From an uncultured Clostridia bacterium (GTDB lineage: Bacteria > Bacillota > Clostridia > Christensenellales > CAG-314), in the NCBI GenBank assembly GCA_947053925.1, contig CAMRUG010000001.1, positions 248,001-312,000 on the forward strand: 64,000 bases of DNA, in the 5' to 3' direction. The notes under the pieces were generated by a model. That model did no database searches. It was not told where the DNA came from and saw only the letters and a program-made list of their open reading frames with translations. A program made the translations under genes and the position numbers. Positions 41,616 to 48,856 of this stretch are shown one piece after another (the stretch's first letter is position 1; each line of letters begins with the position of its first letter).

Positions 41616-42158
41616 TTATCTAATTTCAATAATTCCGTTTGTATACTCGTGAAAACCGTCGTATGACAGTTCTTCACCGTAGCGCTTGTAGTCTATGTAA
41701 TTGTCTAACCAATCGGGTATTTTGTCGTTGCATTCGTGTATTAACTCATATCCCAAGTCGTACCAATCATAGTCTTTCCATAGATATATGTCATCGTCCC
41801 AATCACTGCCGTATGCGTCTACCCGTCTTTCAAATGTATCGTAATCTTCAATCTCGCAAAACGCTTCGAATATCTCATACTTGTATTCATCGTCTAATAC
41901 GCTTGACTCGTACAATGTTTCAAACAGTTTCTCGGGATTGACTTTTTCTAAATCTATATCTATGGCAGGTTCAATTTCCTGTATGAACAGTTCTTCGTCT
42001 ATGCCGTCCAACTCGAAGCCTTGTTTTTTAAGTTCTTCGAGTATATCTTCCCAATCGGTATAGTCGTTTAGACAAATCCATTTACTGCCTAACGCTCTTT
42101 CGTTGCACTCGTTGTAACTGCCCCAAGAGCCAATTACAATGTTAATTTCATTAGTCAT
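41616..42158 (-). CDS. ardA: ArdA-like antirestriction protein
   Basis: 180 residues, very acidic. The opening INIVIGSWGSYNECNERALGSKWICLND and the closing IPDWLDNYIDYKRYGEELSYDGFHEYTNGIIEI fit ArdA proteins, which mimic bent B-DNA and block type I restriction-modification enzymes on DNA entry. Such genes are typical of plasmid and ICE leading regions. GGAGGTG precedes the ATG. This supports transfer of the element, or of its ancestor, as incoming DNA, although no transfer genes remain. Confidence 0.82.
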   Translation of the reverse strand: MTNEINIVIGSWGSYNECNERALGSKWICLNDYTDWEDILEELKKQGFELDGIDEELFIQEIEPAIDIDLEKVNPEKLFETLYESSVLDDEYKYEIFEAFCEIEDYDTFERRVDAYGSDWDDDIYLWKDYDWYDLGYELIHECNDKIPDWLDNYIDYKRYGEELSYDGFHEYTNGIIEIR

Positions 42159-42173
42159 TATTTATCACCTCCT

Positions 42174-42968
42174 TTATTCGTATTTTGCAAATCTTAAATA
42201 TTGAAAAACAAAAGCCGGTGTTTTCCACACCGACCAAGTTTGCATTGTTAAACTATCTCTATGGTATATAATGGCAGGAACACCTGCCAAAGATAACTGT
42301 AAGTAGGTCATATACACACAGCGTATGTCTATGTCCGAACACTCAATAAAGCAATGCCTTGTATAGTTAATCTTGTATGTATTCTTCAATACGTCTAATG
42401 CAGCGAGCATCATTCCGCCTGCGCCGCAGCAAGAATCGTTTATTGTAATTATTTCGTCTTTCTGTTGCAATAGCCTTTGTTCCTGCTCTGTAATTACAAT
42501 CCTTGCCATCAACTCGGATATATGGTACGGAGTAAAGAACTGTCCGCTCTTTTTGTTACCCATATTGCATTGCATAAACAGTTTGCCGAGATAGTCGTCG
42601 AATCTTCCGTTGTCGTAAGTTACCGAACTTAAAAGAGCAAATATCTTGCCGAATATATCTGCCATCAATATTTGCTCTTTCTTGTTGTATTTAGTTATTA
42701 CTTTCTTATACTGTTCTTCTCTTGCGTTATACTGCGTTTTATCTACCAAGTTAGATATACTTAACGCTCCGCATTCGAATACATCTGTAATAAATGTACT
42801 TTTGTCTACCGTATAAGCAGTATCTATTAACTTAATAATCTCGTCAACGGTAGGGACTTTGTACGGACAGCGTGTCAGTATTTCTTTCTGTATATTTTCT
42901 GCTTCCTGTTCCGTAACGTATTCCACACTCGGCTTAATGCCTGTGAAGTCAAAAATAAATGGTGTCAT
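42174..42968 (-). CDS. N6-DNA-methylase-like protein lacking motif IV
   Basis: 264 residues. Contains the type I HsdM-like features KKSGQFFTPYHISELM and motif I NDSCCGAGGMML, then CSDIDIRCVYMTYLQLSLAGVPAIIYHRDSL, but the catalytic NPPY/NPPF is missing. The end reads TMQTWSVWKTPAFVF. The same truncated design is common in Clostridia mobile elements. It may bind SAM and DNA without methylating, for example as a decoy or regulator. Located directly upstream of ArdA in the operon, consistent with a joint anti-restriction role; that is inference. Confidence 0.78.
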   Translation of the reverse strand: MTPFIFDFTGIKPSVEYVTEQEAENIQKEILTRCPYKVPTVDEIIKLIDTAYTVDKSTFITDVFECGALSISNLVDKTQYNAREEQYKKVITKYNKKEQILMADIFGKIFALLSSVTYDNGRFDDYLGKLFMQCNMGNKKSGQFFTPYHISELMARIVITEQEQRLLQQKDEIITINDSCCGAGGMMLAALDVLKNTYKINYTRHCFIECSDIDIRCVYMTYLQLSLAGVPAIIYHRDSLTMQTWSVWKTPAFVFQYLRFAKYE

Positions 42969-42972
42969 TGGT

Positions 42973-43158
42973 TTACTCCTGTTCTAATTTTATTGTGCGT
43001 GAGTATGCTAACAAACTCATAATGTCCGAAGCTTCCGCTAACGCAGTTAATATTTCGTCAATATCTTCGCTGTAAAAAACCGTATGTATATGTTTGTGCA
43101 ATTTAGTCAACATTTCGTTCTTCTCATTTTTATCTACGGGCTTATCTAATAATCTCAT
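42973..43158 (-). CDS. small hypothetical protein
   Basis: 61 residues, helical (KNEKNEMLTKLHKHIHTVFYSEDIDEILTALAEASDIMSLLAYSR). Its start overlaps the next upstream gene by 4 nt. No family recognised. Confidence 0.6.
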   Translation of the reverse strand: MRLLDKPVDKNEKNEMLTKLHKHIHTVFYSEDIDEILTALAEASDIMSLLAYSRTIKLEQE

Positions 43159-43334
43159 TTGTTTTGCTCCTTTATTTCTTCTATACGCATCAATGCAATA
43201 TTATTCAATCTTGTAATTGCAAACCCCAATCCTTTAATGACTTCTTGAGGAGTGTCCCCTGTGCATATCATAGAGATGTTGCCGTTTATCATCATATTTT
43301 TAAAATTTAATTCTCTGTAGTCTAACTTTTCCAT
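43155..43334 (-). CDS. small hypothetical protein
   Basis: 59 residues from the ATG at 43334, which has AAGGAGT upstream; an in-frame ATG at 43361 overlaps the neighbouring gene. NMMINGNISMICTGDTPQEVIKGLGFAITRLNNIA, small alpha/beta. No family recognised. Confidence 0.6.
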   Translation of the reverse strand: MEKLDYRELNFKNMMINGNISMICTGDTPQEVIKGLGFAITRLNNIALMRIEEIKEQNK

Positions 43335-43357
43335 TTTGTACTCCTTATTGTATTTCT

Positions 43358-43561
43358 TCAAAGTTCTTGTAAATATATCTTGTCTTGGTATAAGCCGTAC
43401 TCAAAGTATTCGCCTTTATTATCTGTAAGTATGTCGTATACTTTATATACCGTTTTGCCTTCTCTTGTAACAATAACTATTAATTCGTTTTCTTTACGGT
43501 CAAACAATTCAAAAGTAATAAAACATTCACCTTCGAAAAATCTGTATTCCATTGTGTTCAT
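43358..43561 (-). CDS. small hypothetical protein
   Basis: 67 residues, beta-rich (MEYRFFEGECFITFELFDRKENELIVIVTREGKTVYKVYDI). Rev-strand AAGGAG precedes it. No family recognised; one of the small early proteins of the leftward operon. Confidence 0.58.
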   Translation of the reverse strand: MNTMEYRFFEGECFITFELFDRKENELIVIVTREGKTVYKVYDILTDNKGEYFEYGLYQDKIYLQEL

Positions 43562-43565
43562 CTCC

Positions 43566-43871
43566 TTATGCTAATTTCTTGAACCAGATGTGATAGTTGG
43601 TTTCGGTATCTCTTGTGTCGTAGCTACCGTTCTTGCTGGGTATTAAAGTATCTTCGCTGTATGAAGTGTAGTAACCTTTGTACTCGTTTTGTTTACTTAT
43701 TATTGGAAAGATGTATTTAGTGTAATTTTCTATTACGAACCACTTATCTTTACCGTCAATAACTCCTAAATGAAGTACAAGGTTATTATCTTTAATAAAC
43801 CCGTAACCTGTTGTTTTTCGGTTATCCCTACCTAATTTAGTTAACGAAAAAACCAATTTGATGCTTTGCAT
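43566..43871 (-). CDS. hypothetical protein, first gene of the leftward operon
   Basis: 101 residues from the ATG at 43871, for which AGGAGGAAGAAT gives ideal spacing; the in-frame ATG at 43904 has none. Beta-rich (IKLVFSLTKLGRDNRKTTGYGFIKDNNLVLHLGVIDGKDKWFVIENY). It lies 42 nt downstream of the foldback repeat at 43914. No family recognised. Confidence 0.62.
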   Translation of the reverse strand: MQSIKLVFSLTKLGRDNRKTTGYGFIKDNNLVLHLGVIDGKDKWFVIENYTKYIFPIISKQNEYKGYYTSYSEDTLIPSKNGSYDTRDTETNYHIWFKKLA

Positions 43872-43913
43872 ATTCTTCCTCCTAATTTTTTTACCCGAAG
43901 GCAAGAGCAGGGG

Positions 43914-44175
43914 GTACCATAGGTCTAAATTAAAATATATCTCTTACAAATTTAGGTAAATGCGTCAGCGGATAAAGCGGACAAAAAATACATAAAAAGA
44001 AAGCCCAACCATAACAGTTGGACTTAAAACAAATATCTATATGTAACGAAGTGTTTTTTGCCGCCCGTTGACGCATTTGCTGACCTATGGTACAACCAAA
44101 CAGCCAAGGGTAAAAAAAGAAGGAGTTCACGTCGGAATGGAGAACGAAAAGGACTCAATCGCCCCTTTTTACAGG
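43914..44175 (-). repeat. long foldback repeat, copy 1, upstream of the leftward operon
   Basis: GGTACCATAGGTC (43914-43926) pairs with GACCTATGGTAC (44081-44092); inside, AGGTAAATGCGTCAGCGG pairs with CCGTTGACGCATTTGCT; then GCGGACAAAAAATA with TGTTTTTTGCCGC; and a tip AGCCCAACCATAACAGTTGGACT, which on the minus strand looks like a terminator stem with a T-rich tail. Homology to copy 2 (46076-46315) continues ~75 nt beyond the inverted repeat. The rest of 43872-44270 contains no gene. Confidence 0.75.
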
Positions 44176-44270
44176 TTCAACTGAATCCAATTATTGTCTT
44201 TATTACGCACCAGATTACAATAAATAATAGGTATGCACTTTTAGATGTATAATGATACAATTAAATTAGT

Positions 44271-46004
44271 TTAGTTAATGTTTTTATCTATTTTATAATT
44301 TATTAATGAATTGACACGATCGGTCAAACACTTAGAATTAGGGTTGATCGTAATCTGTGACAAAAGATAATTTTTTAAGTTTTCCTTTTGTTCAGGAATA
44401 ATATTGATAATAAAATCACACATTGAATGACAAAAAGCCCATTTGTTGTCATTTATATCTTCTGCCAAATTAGGAATATAGAAACCATTTTTGTTTATCT
44501 CGTCAATTAGAGATAGTGGTATAGTGATGCGTTTATCTTCGATGAAATGACCTAAAGTATATAGTTGACCATGGTATTCATCAATATTTTTTACAACAGC
44601 ATAAAAAGAATCAACAAATTCTCTTGTTAATTTTTTCTTATAACTTTCATCTAGTAAACCGTAAAATTGCTTTAATTTAGGACAGTCATTTTCTTCAATG
44701 TGTCTATATGATATGAAACTATCGATAAGTTTTCTGTTCTTTTTCGTATCCGATAATTTTATCAATCTATTGATTAAATCCATCATTATTTCATGAGTAA
44801 AAAATGATGGACAATATTTAAGCCAACTTCTAATCTCTCTTACTATCTGATCATCTGGAAAATTCATTTCATTGGAATACAATATGTCGAATTTATTACT
44901 AATATAGTTACATTTGTTAGTATCTGACAAATAAAACACTTTATCTTCATAAAATTTATATTCTGTATCAGTAACAGGATTTAAAGACGTATTATCAAAG
45001 TAAACAAATAAACGATAAAGCGAATTCACAAGTTTATCACTAATTGAAATGTTTTTGTTTCCAGCATACCATACAATAGCATTAATTTTAAAATCATCTG
45101 TGTCAATTTCTTTCAATTCTTGTTTGGCACGAAAAGAAATCACAAAATTCTTGTCGTCTTTTCTACTGTCAAGATATTCTTTGTGTTCATTGGATATAGT
45201 ATGAGTAAAAGAATCGCAAATTATCAATGCACAGATAAACATTAATTCTTCATCGTCATATTCAAACTTGTTTTCTTGCAAATACTTTTTCGCCTCAACA
45301 AAAAATATGCTGATTTTATAAGCGGTGCGTAAATTATTATCGATTAAATCTAATACTTTAATAGATACATATTTGTAGTTTTCACCGAAAAACTTTTCTA
45401 TTACAATCTCATTGCATTCTTCTATTTTTATTTCTCTGTCAAAAACCTTTTCTTTAAATTCTTCAAATTTCTTCGAATATTCTTCTTCAATCTTGCTTTT
45501 ATCGCAAAGAACCACAACTTTAATATTTTCTAATCGTAAGCGATTAAAATATCCCATCAAATCCTCGATTTTAATTGCGTCTGTTGCAATACGCTCTAAG
45601 TCATCAAATATAATTATATTTGTACGCTTACTTTGGTTTGACAATTTATTTGATGTATTGGAAGAAATAATTTCCGCCATTTTTTCAGTATTAATGCCAG
45701 TGCCAAATCCAACGATAGTCGACAAATTTAGTGCAAGTGAAACACAACTTAATGCCTCAAGGCTTCTTGTTTTTGCAGGGTGAAATTTCGAGTAAAGTTG
45801 TTTATGTAAAACATCTATATTAGGACAGCCAAAAAGAGAATGATAATAAACCTTATAATTTTTGTTTTTTGTCATACTCTCACAAAATTCTGTGATGGCG
45901 TATGTTTTTCCTATTCCCCACGCGCCATCAATTAAAACCGCTTTTGTGTCATTTACAGGACTTATAAATTGCGATAAATATTTACTTAATTCTGTAACTT
46001 TCAT
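44271..46004 (-). CDS. KAP-like P-loop NTPase
   Basis: 577 residues from the ATG at 46004 (TAGGAG 5 nt upstream); an in-frame ATG at 46073 would include an unlikely hydrophobic lead. Walker A GAWGIGKT (~27-34) and Walker B NIIIFDDLERIA (~150) with the DDLER signature are typical of KAP/P-loop NTPase-fold proteins found in bacterial defence islands. The C-terminal ~400 residues are helical repeats with no recognised domain and no TM segments. Very AT-rich. It is located at the element's right end between two copies of a foldback repeat, with its own promoter region in copy 2. A defence role is inferred from class and position. Confidence 0.78.
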   Translation of the reverse strand: MKVTELSKYLSQFISPVNDTKAVLIDGAWGIGKTYAITEFCESMTKNKNYKVYYHSLFGCPNIDVLHKQLYSKFHPAKTRSLEALSCVSLALNLSTIVGFGTGINTEKMAEIISSNTSNKLSNQSKRTNIIIFDDLERIATDAIKIEDLMGYFNRLRLENIKVVVLCDKSKIEEEYSKKFEEFKEKVFDREIKIEECNEIVIEKFFGENYKYVSIKVLDLIDNNLRTAYKISIFFVEAKKYLQENKFEYDDEELMFICALIICDSFTHTISNEHKEYLDSRKDDKNFVISFRAKQELKEIDTDDFKINAIVWYAGNKNISISDKLVNSLYRLFVYFDNTSLNPVTDTEYKFYEDKVFYLSDTNKCNYISNKFDILYSNEMNFPDDQIVREIRSWLKYCPSFFTHEIMMDLINRLIKLSDTKKNRKLIDSFISYRHIEENDCPKLKQFYGLLDESYKKKLTREFVDSFYAVVKNIDEYHGQLYTLGHFIEDKRITIPLSLIDEINKNGFYIPNLAEDINDNKWAFCHSMCDFIINIIPEQKENLKNYLLSQITINPNSKCLTDRVNSLINYKIDKNIN

Positions 46005-46075
46005 AAAAACTCCTATAAAGTTTATAGTATAGATAGTATAGAATATTTTATGGTATATGTCAATGAGCAACATAT

Positions 46076-46315
46076 AGGTCGAAACTGATATATCTTATGT
46101 ATTTAGGTAAATGCGTCAATGGAAAAAGCGACAAAAAAACATAAAAAGAAAGCCCAATAATTACTTGTTGAACTTAATACATATATATTGATGTAACAAT
46201 ATGTTTTTTGACGCCCGTTGACACATTTGCTGACCTAAGGTACAACAAAACAGTCAATGGTGAAAAAATGAATCGTATCGAAATGAAGAACCCCAAAAAG
46301 CACAGCGTTTTTTAG
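46076..46315 (-). repeat. long foldback repeat, copy 2, upstream of the NTPase gene
   Basis: It matches copy 1 in order: TAGGTC, then AGGTAAATGCGTCAATGG, AAAGCGACAAAAAAACATA, AAGAAAGCCCA, ATGTTTTTTGACGCCCGTTG, ACACATTTGCTGACCTA, GGTACAAC and AAACAGTCAATGG. The end arms are weaker than in copy 1 but the inner stems are kept with compensating changes (GTCAGCGG / CCGTTGAC versus GTCAATGG / CCGTTGAC). The remainder of 46316-46520 holds no gene. Confidence 0.72.
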
Positions 46316-46524
46316 ATAAACTGTACTATGAATTAATATACAATGAAAGAAATAATAATAAACTGCAATGAAAATTTTTGTTTCGCGGTGACATCTACGT
46401 TGTTCTATACTACGATTCTCAACACTTATAGACTAAAACACACAAGGAAAAAGTCAACATAATATTTGTAGAAAGTGAAAATGCACATTGTGAATATTAG
46501 CCTTCATGAAAAAGATAAATATAC

Positions 46525-46554
46525 TTGACAATTCCTTTTATTATAAGGTATATT
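46525..46554 (+). promoter_or_regulatory. promoter of the right-end two-gene unit
   Basis: TTGACA, 18 nt, TATATT, ending 67 nt before the ATG at 46622. Confidence 0.6.
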
Positions 46555-46621
46555 GATGTTGATTTTACGGGTTATACTATCGAAAAATAAGTTTGTTGGA
46601 TATTGGTACGAGAGAGGAGAT

Positions 46622-47479
46622 ATGAACGTAAAAAAGTTTTTATATGCGTTGTTCAAAGTACTTTTGACAATTGTTCCGCCCATCGGTATTGGAATTTTAT
46701 CGGCTATTATTGACTGGAATAATTTCTTGGTTGATAAAAACAGAGAATTGTTTTTTGGATTGATGGTATTGGGTGTCATATTTGTTATTGCGTCAATTAT
46801 ATATGTGTTTATAGATGCTAAAAATATAACAGCAACACGGAAACTTAATAAAATAACAAAGATTAATAATGTAATGCAGTCACATTTTGAAGGAAATTAT
46901 GATAACTATATAGAATTTAGAAAAGAAGCTGCGAACAAACAATTAAGATTTGGGCTATGGGGCTTTGATCATGAATGTAGACGTGTTTGTCAAGGTATAC
47001 TTAATTTTTTTCATGAATTTAAAAAAGAACAAGATATTCTCGTAAGCATAGTTCGCAAAGATTCTATGGGAAATTATAATACTATCGGGTTTTCTTACTC
47101 TCCTAATTGCAATATCCCTCCTCGATATTCCCAAAATGATATTATTTTAAATATTGATACGAATTATAAAAAAATATTTGACAATATGTATGTTACCGCT
47201 GGAATAGTTTTTAGCAAGAAAAACATAGACATTAAACAAAAGTATATGTTTGATGATACGAGTACAACCTATTCGGAGTACATAAGTGTTCCTATATATG
47301 ATGTGACGTCAAATAACAATAAGATTATAGCGAGATTGGAAATTACTTCATATGATAAAAAGAAGATTTTTGATAACAAGAAAGACGCGACAAAGTATTT
47401 TCAATATTATTTTTCACCCATGATTGTATGGTTGGAAAATGTGTATCAAATAGAACAAATTTTGCGAGTATTAAAATAG
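46622..47479 (+). CDS. two-TM protein with a C-terminal sensor-like domain
   Basis: 285 residues from ATG 46622 (GAGGAGAT upstream); upstream in-frame starts lack a site. Two TM helices (~8-28 and 40-65: LFKVLLTIVPPIGIGILSAII, LFFGLMVLGVIFVIASIIYVFI) are followed by a ~210-residue cytoplasmic domain whose pattern (ILVSIVRKDSMGNYNTIGFSYSPN...YISVPIYDV...ARLEITSYDKK) recalls GAF folds. AT-rich. It is divergent from the NTPase and paired with the small gene at 47495. Two-TM proteins with a soluble sensor are frequent effectors in anti-phage systems, so a defence function is possible but not demonstrated. Confidence 0.68.
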   Translation: MNVKKFLYALFKVLLTIVPPIGIGILSAIIDWNNFLVDKNRELFFGLMVLGVIFVIASIIYVFIDAKNITATRKLNKITKINNVMQSHFEGNYDNYIEFRKEAANKQLRFGLWGFDHECRRVCQGILNFFHEFKKEQDILVSIVRKDSMGNYNTIGFSYSPNCNIPPRYSQNDIILNIDTNYKKIFDNMYVTAGIVFSKKNIDIKQKYMFDDTSTTYSEYISVPIYDVTSNNNKIIARLEITSYDKKKIFDNKKDATKYFQYYFSPMIVWLENVYQIEQILRVLK

Positions 47480-47494
47480 TAAGGAGCAGGAAGT

Positions 47495-47677
47495 ATGTCA
47501 AGTACAAGGTCTAAAAGTCAGATTGTATTTCGTGAAAATAATCCAGATGTAATAATTGTGTCTGAGCGAAAGTTGACAATTGTAGAGTGTCCAGAAATTG
47601 TAATAACTCAAAGACGATGTGATCCTAAAAATAGAAGATACGTAAAAAAAAGCAAGAATATTATTAATAAAAAGTAA
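47495..47677 (+). CDS. 60-residue basic protein
   Basis: MSSTRSKSQIVFRENNPDVIIVSERKLTIVECPEIVITQ..., beta-rich with a basic tail. AAGGAGCAGGAAGT precedes the ATG, 15 nt after the two-TM gene, so the pair is co-transcribed. Last gene of the element. No family recognised; it could be the regulator or activator of its partner. Confidence 0.6.
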   Translation: MSSTRSKSQIVFRENNPDVIIVSERKLTIVECPEIVITQRRCDPKNRRYVKKSKNIINKK

Positions 47678-47764
47678 GAAGTTGTATTATTATACCTTTG
47701 AGGAATAGTGCTTATGTGGAGGATAATATATACTTATTTGATTTTGTGGAGAACAGGTATAGCG

Positions 47765-47780
47765 CGCAAAATTGGGGAAA
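47765..47780. repeat. right arm of the 16 bp inverted repeat near attR
   Basis: CGCAAAATTGGGGAAA, the exact inverse of 11991-12006, followed by a second G-rich motif TCGGGGCAAAAATTG. Candidate integrase or excision-factor binding site. Confidence 0.7.
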
Positions 47781-47855
47781 ATCGGGGCAAAAATTGAAAT
47801 TCGGCTTATAAGCCCGTTTATAGCCCTTAAATGCAATATTTTGAATGCCTTGCTT

Positions 47856-47880
47856 GGTTCAAATCCTGTTCTCTCCGCCA
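47856..47880 (+). repeat. attR core, copy of the tRNA-Ser 3' end
   Basis: Identical 25 bp to 11882-11906, without the rest of a tRNA. It is followed by AAGCGCAGACTG and a terminator, which must be the pre-insertion continuation of tRNA-Ser. Confidence 0.93.
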
Positions 47881-47888
47881 AAGCGCAG

Positions 47889-47924
47889 ACTGTTCGAACT
47901 CTTTTATAAGTTCGGACAGTTTTT
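47889..47924 (+). terminator. original tRNA-Ser terminator
   Basis: ACTGTTCGAACT / AGTTCGGACAGT (one G-T type mismatch), then TTTTTAAT. Now separated from its tRNA by the 36 kb insertion. Confidence 0.82.
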
Positions 47925-48366
47925 AATATTGACATCTAATATATGAATATATGTAATGTACAATGCAAAGTTGTTTAAAGAGATTATCAATGGTGAGCTT
48001 TCATTTGAATAATTAAAAGTTTTCTTTTCAAGAATTAAAGAGTTTTAAAATAAAAAACTTGAGAAGCCGTGTGAATTTGAGGTTAACGATATATAGTGCA
48101 ATAAATTTTTAGCTAAACAATATTTTAAAGTGAGTTTTAAATGCCGCTTTCTGCTAAAGCCAAGTAAAGTGTTTTGTATTTTAATCAGTGCTTTTTATAT
48201 TTGCATGCAATTTGAAAAGCACAAAATGTACAAATAAATTGTTGACTTTTATATTGCGGTGCTGTATAATGTATTAGCAATTGCGGGTTGAAAATTATTG
48301 ATTGTTTTTCTTGTTTAGATTCGGCAATCTTTGTTCTTTAGTCTTAGGCAATTGTAAATATAATAT
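47925..48366. promoter_or_regulatory. AT-rich intergenic region with the tRNA-Arg promoter
   Basis: No gene is supported. A near-consensus sigma-A promoter TTGACT, 17 nt, TATAAT spans 48242-48270, leaving a ~90 nt leader before tRNA-Arg. Confidence 0.75.
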
Positions 48367-48443
48367 GCGCTGTTAGCTCAATTGGATAGAGCGTTGGTCT
48401 ACGGAACCAAAGGTTAGGGATTCGAGCTCCTTACGGCGCGCCA
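48367..48443 (+). tRNA. tRNA-Arg (ACG)
   Basis: Acceptor GCGCTGT / ACGGCGC (one G-T pair), D arm TAGCTCAATTGGATAGAGC, anticodon stem TTGGT / ACCAA with loop CTACGGA (anticodon ACG), T-loop TTCGAGC, CCA encoded. A34 would be edited to inosine by TadA. Confidence 0.93.
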
Positions 48444-48568
48444 CGCATTAGGACAAGCCTTGGCTTGTCCTTTTTGCTACCTAGCCTTAAGGAGCGTCGA
48501 ATTATATGACGCTCGTTGCACTCGCTATTCCGTCGCTTCGCTCCTTGCGTTCTCCTTACGGCGCGCCA
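48427..48568 (+). repeat. 17 bp direct repeat of the tRNA-Arg 3' end
   Basis: CTCCTTACGGCGCGCCA occurs at 48427-48443 (in the tRNA) and at 48552-48568, 125 bp apart. Between them are the first terminator and a GAGCGTC / GACGCTC hairpin, but no gene. It looks like an att scar left by an excised or eroded insertion. Confidence 0.72.
48451..48475 (+). terminator. terminator after tRNA-Arg
   Basis: GGACAAGCC-TT-GGCTTGTCC-TTTTT. Confidence 0.85.
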
Positions 48569-48573
48569 GATAA

Positions 48574-48605
48574 GCCTGTTTTACTACAAAAACAGGCATT
48601 TTTCT
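48574..48605 (+). terminator. second terminator, perhaps the original one of tRNA-Arg
   Basis: GCCTGTTTT / AAAACAGGC with loop ACTACA, then ATTTTTC, directly after the duplicated tRNA end. The remaining bases to 48856 hold no gene. Confidence 0.75.
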
Positions 48606-48856
48606 TGCAATTTTAGAACTGTTTAACCATTTTTTTATCACAGAAAAAATGTCAAATACTGGTCTGAAAGAATTCGAAAAAAGTTCGAAATAATTTTACT
48701 TTGACAGAAATTTGTTAAAAATAGCGAATATAACATATGTCCAAGAAAAATGTGAAACAGCGTTTAAGAACGCACACTAAATTTGCCTTTTAACAATTGT
48801 TTTTGTTTGGTACTACTACTTATTTATGATTGGTTTTATTGATTACCGTAAAACTG

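Larger units (their letters stand above)
11882..47880. mobile_element. 36 kb composite integrative element in tRNA-Ser
   Basis: It is bounded by an exact 25 bp repeat of the tRNA-Ser 3' end (11882-11906 and 47856-47880), with a tyrosine integrase beside the tRNA. It carries a filamentous-phage-like module (Zot-type ATPase, HUH Rep, candidate ssDNA-binding protein, anchored surface proteins), an RHS cargo operon with holin-type genes, a subtilase cassette, a plasmid-type leftward operon (ArdA, PcfK/PcfJ) and a right-end NTPase islet. Terminase, capsid, portal, tail, relaxase and type IV secretion genes are absent. Several AT-rich segments (23.9-27.2, 28.8-35.8, 44.3-47.7 kb) contrast with the core, which suggests stepwise assembly. 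Confidence 0.9.

Noticed and set aside
44058..44252. Rightward 64-codon frame in foldback repeat copy 1
   Set aside because: The frame is not preserved in copy 2, has no ribosome binding site, and the region is better explained as structure.
43914..46315. Foldback repeats as retron msr-msd RNA
   Set aside because: The nested inverted repeats recall retron RNA, but no reverse transcriptase is encoded anywhere in the window.
11882..47880. Ordinary tailed prophage
   Set aside because: Holin and XhlA-like genes are present, but terminase, portal, capsid, tail and lysin genes are absent.
11882..47880. Self-transmissible ICE
   Set aside because: ArdA, PcfJ and PcfK suggest it, but no relaxase, VirD4-type coupling protein or VirB4-type ATPase was found. 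The HUH protein at 21780 has the replication Rep pattern.
47690..47935. Leftward 81-codon frame across attR
   Set aside because: It reads through the tRNA fragment and terminator in antisense; no support.
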